A stretch of DNA of 9,812 nucleotides from an uncultured Campylobacter sp. (GTDB lineage Bacteria > Campylobacterota > Campylobacteria > Campylobacterales > Campylobacteraceae), in the NCBI GenBank assembly GCA_949294425.1, contig CASFHJ010000120.1:1-9812 (forward strand), given 5' to 3'. The notes under the pieces are model-generated. The model did not search any database, was not told where the DNA came from, and saw only the letters and a list, made by a program, of their open reading frames with translations. Of this stretch, positions 5,966 to 9,812 are shown one piece after another. A program made the position numbers and the translations under genes. Each line of letters begins with the position of its first letter. Positions within the stretch are counted from its first letter, which is position 1.

Positions 5966-7366
5966 ATGTCCACAAGAAAAGAACACGATTTTATCGGTGA
6001 GTTAGAAATTTCTAACGATGTTTATTACGGGGTGCAAACCTTTAGAGCTGTAGAAAATTTTGATATATCCCATGATAGATTAAAAAATTTCCCTCGCTTT
6101 GTAAGAGCCTTAGCCAGAGTGAAAAAAGCCGCTGCAATGGCAAATCACGAGCTTAACTTACTTGATACAGAAAAAAAAGAAGCCATAACAAAGGCTTGTG
6201 ATAAGATCTTAGAGGGCGGGTATTATGACCAATTTGTAGTTGATATGATACAAGGTGGAGCAGGAACTAGCACAAATATGAATGCAAATGAGGTTATAGC
6301 AAACATAGGGCTTGAACTTTTGGGGCATAAAAAGGGCGAATACCAATACCTGCACCCAAATGATCATGTAAATTTGTCTCAAAGCACAAATGATGCCTAC
6401 CCTACGGCTATAAAGCTAGCCTTGTATGATTATCTAAGTGATTTAGCTAAGGCTATGGAGCATCTTAAAAAATCCTATGAAAGAAAGGCTGATGAGTTTA
6501 AAAATGTATTAAAAATGGGTAGAACCCAACTTCAAGACGCCGTGCCTATGACCTTGGGACGTGAATTTAAGACCTTTGCAGTTATGATAGCTGAGGATAT
6601 ACAAAGGGTTTTAGAAGCAAGAGCGCTTATACTTGAGATAAATTTAGGCGGAACTGCCATAGGAACTGGTATAAATTCCCACCCAGATTACCCAAAGGTG
6701 GTTGAAAAAAAGATAAGAGAGGTTAGCGGACATGATTTTGTAGTGGCTGAGGATTTAATAGAAGCCACACAAGATACAGGCGGCTTTGTGCAAATAAGCG
6801 GGGTTTTAAAAAGAGTTGCAGTTAAGCTTTCTAAGGTGTGTAATGACTTAAGATTATTAAGCTCTGGTCCAAGATGTGGTTTAAATGAGATAAATTTACC
6901 AAAAATGCAACCCGGAAGCTCTATAATGCCGGGCAAGGTAAACCCTGTAATACCTGAGGTAGTAAATCAAGTCTGCTTTCAAGTAATTGGCTCTGATGTT
7001 ACTATAAGCATGGCTTGTGAGGGCGGACAACTACAACTAAATGTTTTTGAACCTGTGGCTGCTTATAATCTTTTTAATTCCATCATCATGCTTGAAAAGG
7101 CTATGTATACCTTGGCTGATAAGTGCATAGATGGAATTAGTGCAAATGAAAAGATTTGTGCTGACTTTGTTTATAATTCTGTTGGTATAGTAACTGCCTT
7201 AAATCCTTACATAGGCTATGAGAACTCAGCCTCTATCGCAAAGGAAGCCATGCAAACAGGAAAACCTGTGGCTGAACTTGCATTAGAGCGTGGACTTTTA
7301 AGTAAGGAGCAAATAGATGAAATTTTAAAGCCTGAAAATATGCTAAATCCTCATGCCAAAAAATAA
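5966..7366 (+). CDS. aspA: Aspartate ammonia-lyase (aspartase)
   Basis: AspA is a cytoplasmic homotetramer that splits L-aspartate into fumarate and ammonia. In Campylobacter this supports amino-acid catabolism and supplies fumarate to the TCA cycle and to fumarate respiration. The 466-residue length fits the family. Clear marks are GGAGTSTNMNANEVIAN (about 92-108), NLSQSTNDAYPT (about 135-147), GRTQLQDAVPMTLG (about 187-200) and the fumarase/aspartase signature GSSIMPGKVNPV (317-328), with the catalytic serine at 318 on the mobile loop. Aspartase rather than fumarase is supported by the N-terminal RKEHDFIGELEISNDVYYGVQT, typical of AspA. The ATG follows AAAGGA by five bases. In C. jejuni I recall the aspartate/fumarate transporter gene dcuA directly downstream; here the next gene is tonB in the opposite direction. 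Confidence 0.96.
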   Translation: MSTRKEHDFIGELEISNDVYYGVQTFRAVENFDISHDRLKNFPRFVRALARVKKAAAMANHELNLLDTEKKEAITKACDKILEGGYYDQFVVDMIQGGAGTSTNMNANEVIANIGLELLGHKKGEYQYLHPNDHVNLSQSTNDAYPTAIKLALYDYLSDLAKAMEHLKKSYERKADEFKNVLKMGRTQLQDAVPMTLGREFKTFAVMIAEDIQRVLEARALILEINLGGTAIGTGINSHPDYPKVVEKKIREVSGHDFVVAEDLIEATQDTGGFVQISGVLKRVAVKLSKVCNDLRLLSSGPRCGLNEINLPKMQPGSSIMPGKVNPVIPEVVNQVCFQVIGSDVTISMACEGGQLQLNVFEPVAAYNLFNSIIMLEKAMYTLADKCIDGISANEKICADFVYNSVGIVTALNPYIGYENSASIAKEAMQTGKPVAELALERGLLSKEQIDEILKPENMLNPHAKK

Positions 7367-7372
7367 ATAAAA

Positions 7373-7398
7373 TGCTGGGACTTTTAAAAAGCCCAGCA
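7373..7398 (-). terminator. Terminator between aspA and tonB
   Basis: TGCTGGG (7373-7379) and CCCAGCA (7392-7398) form a perfect GC-rich stem, with CTTTT/AAAAG able to extend it inward. On the minus strand the stem is followed by TTTTATTTATTTTTT, a good tail for the exbB-exbD-tonB transcript. On the plus strand no T run follows, so it is a weaker stop for aspA. Confidence 0.75.
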
Positions 7399-7418
7399 AC
7401 TCGCTATTTAGGCTAATC

Positions 7419-8048
7419 TTAGCTTATGTTATATCTTAATTTATGAGTTACCTTTACATTTCTTTCATAAGTAGGAAAGTCTTTTGAGGCTCTTTTAATG
7501 GCTCTTATGGCAGTATCATCTAAAATTTTATGTCCAGAGCTTTGAACAACCCTTACAAAACCTAGCCTTGAGCCATCAAGCCAAGTAAATTCAACCAAAA
7601 CATTTCCGCTTAGTCTCATTTGTCTAGCCTGTCTTGGATAAGTATCTATGGTAGCTTTATCAACGGCTTTTTTTACGGCTCTTAAAAACTCATTATTATC
7701 CTTGCCTATCATTAGGGTTTGGATTTGAGGGGCTGAATTTGCAACTAATGCTTCTTTTATATCCTTTAGTTTTTCAGGCTTTTTTCTTTCTTTTTTTACT
7801 TGTTTTTTCTGTGTTTTTTCTATCTTTTTAGACTTTTTTACTATTTTTTCTTCTTTTTGCGGGGCAGACTTAGCAGGTGGAGTTAAGGAGTGATTATCCT
7901 TTACAACAAAATGCGCCACAAGCAAATTCATTTTATTATCAGCCTTTGCGTCCTTTTCAAAAGAATCATTAAAAAAAGGAAATAACAAAAGTGGCGTAAA
8001 TATAAGACAAGTTAAAATAAAGGCTTGTTTTTTGTGTGAAATTTTCAT
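7419..8048 (-). CDS. tonB: Energy transducer TonB
   Basis: TonB spans the periplasm and passes proton-motive energy from ExbB-ExbD to outer-membrane receptors for iron complexes and similar ligands. The 209 residues show a single N-terminal membrane anchor (about 8-26, FILTCLIFTPLLLFPFF), a long Lys/Glu-rich linker (about 55-100, many KK and few prolines, unlike the Pro-rich E. coli linker), and the C-terminal domain (about 130-205) with TYPRQARQMRLSGNVLVEFTWLDG, SSGHKILDDTAIRAI and FPTY, the usual TonB_C pattern. The ATG overlaps the exbD stop as ATGA, implying translational coupling. Last gene of the operon, ending before the GC-rich hairpin at 7373-7398. Confidence 0.92.
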   Translation of the reverse strand: MKISHKKQAFILTCLIFTPLLLFPFFNDSFEKDAKADNKMNLLVAHFVVKDNHSLTPPAKSAPQKEEKIVKKSKKIEKTQKKQVKKERKKPEKLKDIKEALVANSAPQIQTLMIGKDNNEFLRAVKKAVDKATIDTYPRQARQMRLSGNVLVEFTWLDGSRLGFVRVVQSSGHKILDDTAIRAIKRASKDFPTYERNVKVTHKLRYNIS

Positions 8049-8437
8049 CTGCTTTTCTCCGTTATGATTTGAAAATTTTGATGTTCTTTATTTTTAAGCA
8101 AGCTTATAACTTGCATAAAGCTATCAAATTTAGAATTTTTATCTGTTTTTAACTCCACTAAGGTATCCTTAGAAAGCTCATTTATACGCTCTTGCAAAGA
8201 GTTAAAATCTATTTCTTTGTCATTTGCATAAAAGATATTTTCAGCGCTTATGCTTATAACTAATTTTTCTTTATTATCATTTGAAATTGCAGCAGAATTT
8301 TGTGCCTTTGGTAGCTCTATTTTTATTTGTCCATGCGCTATAAAAGTAGATATGCTTAAAACTATAGCTAGTAAAACTAGCATAACATCTATAAATGGCA
8401 CTACATTTAAACCACTTTCCTTAGGAAGTCTTATCAT
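8045..8437 (-). CDS. exbD: Biopolymer transport protein ExbD
   Basis: ExbD works with ExbB as the proton-driven motor for TonB. The chosen start is the ATG at 8437, which overlaps the exbB stop in ATGA and follows GGGAAAG; it gives 130 residues beginning [24 protein letters not shown] at 8449 would add four residues (MGKQ) but has no clear ribosome site and less typical sequence. The single membrane segment (about 12-34) carries the essential aspartate D17 in FIDVMLVLL, equivalent to D25 of E. coli ExbD. The rest is a small periplasmic domain with [18 protein letters not shown]. Placement between exbB and tonB with four-base overlaps on both sides supports a fixed-stoichiometry complex. Confidence 0.92.
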   Translation of the reverse strand: MIRLPKESGLNVVPFIDVMLVLLAIVLSISTFIAHGQIKIELPKAQNSAAISNDNKEKLVISISAENIFYANDKEIDFNSLQERINELSKDTLVELKTDKNSKFDSFMQVISLLKNKEHQNFQIITEKSR

Positions 8438-8850
8438 TTGCTTTCCCACTTTGAGCTAAGTATGGATACTTTTCTAAGCAAGGCATTATAAGCCATTAAA
8501 GCAGGTATAGCTACCAAAAGCCCCAAAGCAGTAGCTTTTAAAGCTAAAGATAAGCCAACAACTATGGATTTTACGTCTATGTTTCCGCTTAAGCCCATAT
8601 CATAAAAAACTATCATTATACCAAGAACCGTGCCTAAAAGTCCTATATAAGGAGCATTTGAGTAGATTATATATATGGTGGTTAAATTTTCGCTAAGAGC
8701 ATTGTCATAGTCATCTTTATTTTGATAATCTTTAACATTAACCTTTCTAAAAAATAAGATTCTTTCTATGATACACCAAAGAGCTATAAAAGCCATCAAA
8801 GCCAAGACAGCTATGATTATATAGTCTATATAGGATTTTAAAAATTCCAT
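8434..8850 (-). CDS. exbB: Biopolymer transport protein ExbB (short form)
   Basis: ExbB is the pentameric inner-membrane scaffold of the TonB motor. The 138 residues match the short epsilonproteobacterial form, lacking the N-terminal extension of the E. coli protein (about 240 residues). Three membrane segments are visible: about 9-31 ([20 protein letters not shown]), about 66-83 ([18 protein letters not shown], with the conserved GLLGTVLG) and about 93-120 ([20 protein letters not shown], with the conserved A-T-A-L-G helix). The ATG lies just after AGGAAGG. First gene of the exbB-exbD-tonB operon; the leader holds a candidate Fur box, which would fit iron-repressed expression. Confidence 0.93.
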   Translation of the reverse strand: MEFLKSYIDYIIIAVLALMAFIALWCIIERILFFRKVNVKDYQNKDDYDNALSENLTTIYIIYSNAPYIGLLGTVLGIMIVFYDMGLSGNIDVKSIVVGLSLALKATALGLLVAIPALMAYNALLRKVSILSSKWESK

Positions 8851-8869
8851 GCCCTTCCTATCTAAAAAT

Positions 8870-8888
8870 TATATTGATAAACATTCTT
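8870..8888. promoter_or_regulatory. Candidate Fur box upstream of exbB
   Basis: By hand alignment, 14 of 19 bases match the classical Fur consensus, including the core TTGATAA and CATT. It lies 20-38 bases upstream of the exbB ATG and just downstream of a TATAAT for that gene, covering the expected start of transcription. Random AT-rich DNA gives partial matches, so this is suggestive only. Confidence 0.45.
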
Positions 8889-8891
8889 AAA

Positions 8892-8897
8892 ATTATA
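8892..8897 (-). promoter_or_regulatory. Candidate -10 box for exbB-exbD-tonB
   Basis: The minus strand reads TATAAT at 8897-8892, about 42 bases before the exbB ATG; the start point would fall inside the Fur-like site. A second TATAAT (8873-8868) lies too close to the ribosome site to leave a useful leader. Confidence 0.45.
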
Positions 8898-8950
8898 CAA
8901 GCAGAAATATAAATTTAACTTTAAAAAATGATTTTTATTCACAAAATGTA

Positions 8951-8966
8951 TTTTTTTGACTATAAT
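8951..8966 (+). promoter_or_regulatory. queE promoter, T-tract extended -10
   Basis: TTTTTTTGACTATAAT has a perfect -10 (TATAAT, 8961-8966) after a T7 run, the characteristic Campylobacter form. Transcription would start near 8973, immediately before the ribosome site AAAGGA (8974-8979). This rules out the in-frame ATG at 8928 as the start of queE. Confidence 0.6.
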
Positions 8967-8984
8967 CACAAAGAAAGGACTTTT

Positions 8985-9734
8985 ATGCAGATAGTTGAGT
9001 ATTTTTTATCCTTGCAAGGTGAGGGCAAATTTGCTGGGAGATTAGCTATTTTCATACGTTTTGCTGGTTGTAATTTTAACTGCTTTGGTTTTGATGTTAA
9101 AAAGGAAAAAAATGGCAAAATTCTAAGAGGCTGTGATACCATAAGAGCCGTTTTTACAAAAGAATTTAAAAATGATTATAAAAATTTAAGTAAAGATGAA
9201 CTTCTAACTCAGGTAAAAAGACTTAAAAAAGATTTCTCTCCCATAGTGGTAATAACCGGTGGAGAGCCAACCCTGCACCACAAAGATAAGGACTTTTTAG
9301 GGCTTTTAGATGAGCTAAGAGCTTTAAATTTAGAACTTCATTTTGAAAGCAATGCCAGTATATTTATAGACTTTAATAAATACCCTATATATAAAGACTG
9401 CGTCTTTGCTCTTAGCGTTAAGCTTAGCAATAGTGGGCTTTTAAAAGAGGAGAGAATAAAAAAAGAGGCTATAAAAAACATAGTTTTAAACTCAAAAACT
9501 AGCTTTTATAAATTTGTGCTTGATGAAAAGATTATAAAAAATGATATGGCTAAAAAGGAAATAGCTGAAATAATAAATATAGCTAGTGCAGAGGTTTTTT
9601 GTATGCCAATGGGTAGTAATGAAAAAGAACTTAAAAAAAATGCCAAGGAGGTGGCTAAATTTTGCATAGAAAATGGATATAATTACAGCGATAGGTTACA
9701 CATAAGATTATGGGGAAGTAAAGAAGGCGTATGA
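8985..9734 (+). CDS. queE: 7-carboxy-7-deazaguanine synthase QueE (radical SAM)
   Basis: QueE is a radical-SAM enzyme that contracts 6-carboxy-tetrahydropterin to 7-carboxy-7-deazaguanine, the step after QueD in the queuosine/preQ0 pathway. The start chosen is the ATG at 8985, five bases after AAAGGA, giving 249 residues beginning [19 protein letters not shown], the usual QueE opening. Key parts: QGEG (11-14), RFAGCNFNC (25-33), GCDT (49-52), the SAM-binding [12 protein letters not shown] (near 90) and a basic C-terminal part ending [13 protein letters not shown]. The cluster cysteines appear to be C29, C33 and C50, that is CX3C-X16-C, with about 14 extra residues before the last cysteine compared with CX3CX2C. 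The last codons overlap a probable queD start in ATGA. An upstream in-frame ATG at 8928 precedes the promoter and was not used. Confidence 0.9.
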   Translation: MQIVEYFLSLQGEGKFAGRLAIFIRFAGCNFNCFGFDVKKEKNGKILRGCDTIRAVFTKEFKNDYKNLSKDELLTQVKRLKKDFSPIVVITGGEPTLHHKDKDFLGLLDELRALNLELHFESNASIFIDFNKYPIYKDCVFALSVKLSNSGLLKEERIKKEAIKNIVLNSKTSFYKFVLDEKIIKNDMAKKEIAEIINIASAEVFCMPMGSNEKELKKNAKEVAKFCIENGYNYSDRLHIRLWGSKEGV

Positions 9735-9812
9735 TAATTAGAAAAATATTTAGCTTTGAAAATTCACACATAGTGAGATTTTGAACTTCAAAATTGTGTA
9801 AAACTAGCATTC
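9731..9812 (+). pseudogene. queD: Probable queD (6-carboxy-tetrahydropterin synthase), 5' end, in-frame TGA at codon 18
   Basis: QueD turns 7,8-dihydroneopterin triphosphate into 6-carboxy-5,6,7,8-tetrahydropterin, the substrate of QueE. The ATG overlaps the queE stop (ATGA). Translation gives [17 protein letters not shown], then TGA (9782-9784), then in the same frame TSKLCKTSI to the window edge. From memory, campylobacterial QueD begins with FEN-H-VRFC-SK-CKTSIHGH, so the TGA replaces a cysteine codon, one base change from TGT or TGC; the later C23 (TGT, 9797-9799) would be the catalytic cysteine. The gene is cut by the window end, so further damage cannot be judged. A nonsense mutation or base-call error is most likely. 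Identification rests on a short stretch plus the queE context. Confidence 0.6.

Noticed and set aside
8928..8984. Upstream in-frame ATG for queE, adding 19 residues
   Set aside because: It precedes the TATAAT at 8961-8966 and lacks a ribosome site; the ATG at 8985 has AAAGGA and gives the usual N-terminus.
9782..9812. Selenocysteine insertion at the queD TGA
   Set aside because: No hairpin of bacterial SECIS form starts at the TGA; the palindrome present puts TGA within its left arm near the loop. Kept only as a remote alternative.

Overview
The window reads as chromosome of a Campylobacter, probably near the jejuni/upsaliensis/helveticus group. The DNA is very AT-rich. Coding is dense, with A- and T-rich codons, AAGGA ribosome sites and -10 boxes of the T-tract + TATAAT kind. 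The aspartase, the compact ExbB-ExbD-TonB set and the queuosine proteins are all of campylobacterial type. These statements rest on family knowledge, not on a database search.

Layout. Bases 1-931 hold the 3' part of queH (epoxyqueuosine reductase), on the plus strand and cut by the window edge. Facing it on the minus strand (961-3308) is a type V autotransporter. It has a signal peptide, a short beta-helical passenger, a helical stretch and a C-terminal beta-barrel, and its frame is broken by one base near 3005. A 317-bp divergent spacer (3311-3627) separates it from three tandem paralogous outer-membrane beta-barrel genes on the plus strand (3628-5844). The spacer holds an A12 tract beside a -10-like box facing the autotransporter. 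It also holds a T15 tract lying exactly between a TTGACT and a TATAAT box facing the barrel genes, which is the architecture of a phase-variable promoter. Next come aspA (5966-7366, plus) and, convergent with it, an exbB-exbD-tonB operon (minus, 8850 to 7419) with a candidate Fur box in its leader. Divergent from exbB is queE (8985-9734, plus), which overlaps by ATGA the first codons of a probable queD. That queD carries an in-frame TGA at codon 18 where the family is expected to have cysteine, and it runs off the window.

How it fits together. queH, queE and queD belong to queuosine tRNA modification. ExbB, ExbD and TonB form the inner-membrane motor for TonB-dependent uptake. AspA feeds fumarate/aspartate metabolism. 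The middle of the window is a surface-variation island: one broken autotransporter plus three barrel paralogs whose putative loops differ while their strand blocks and 3' ends are conserved. Two of the paralogs share an almost identical 82-bp block. The most interesting points are the T15 promoter, the patchwork identity among the barrel genes, the queD TGA, and the unusual cysteine spacing in QueE.
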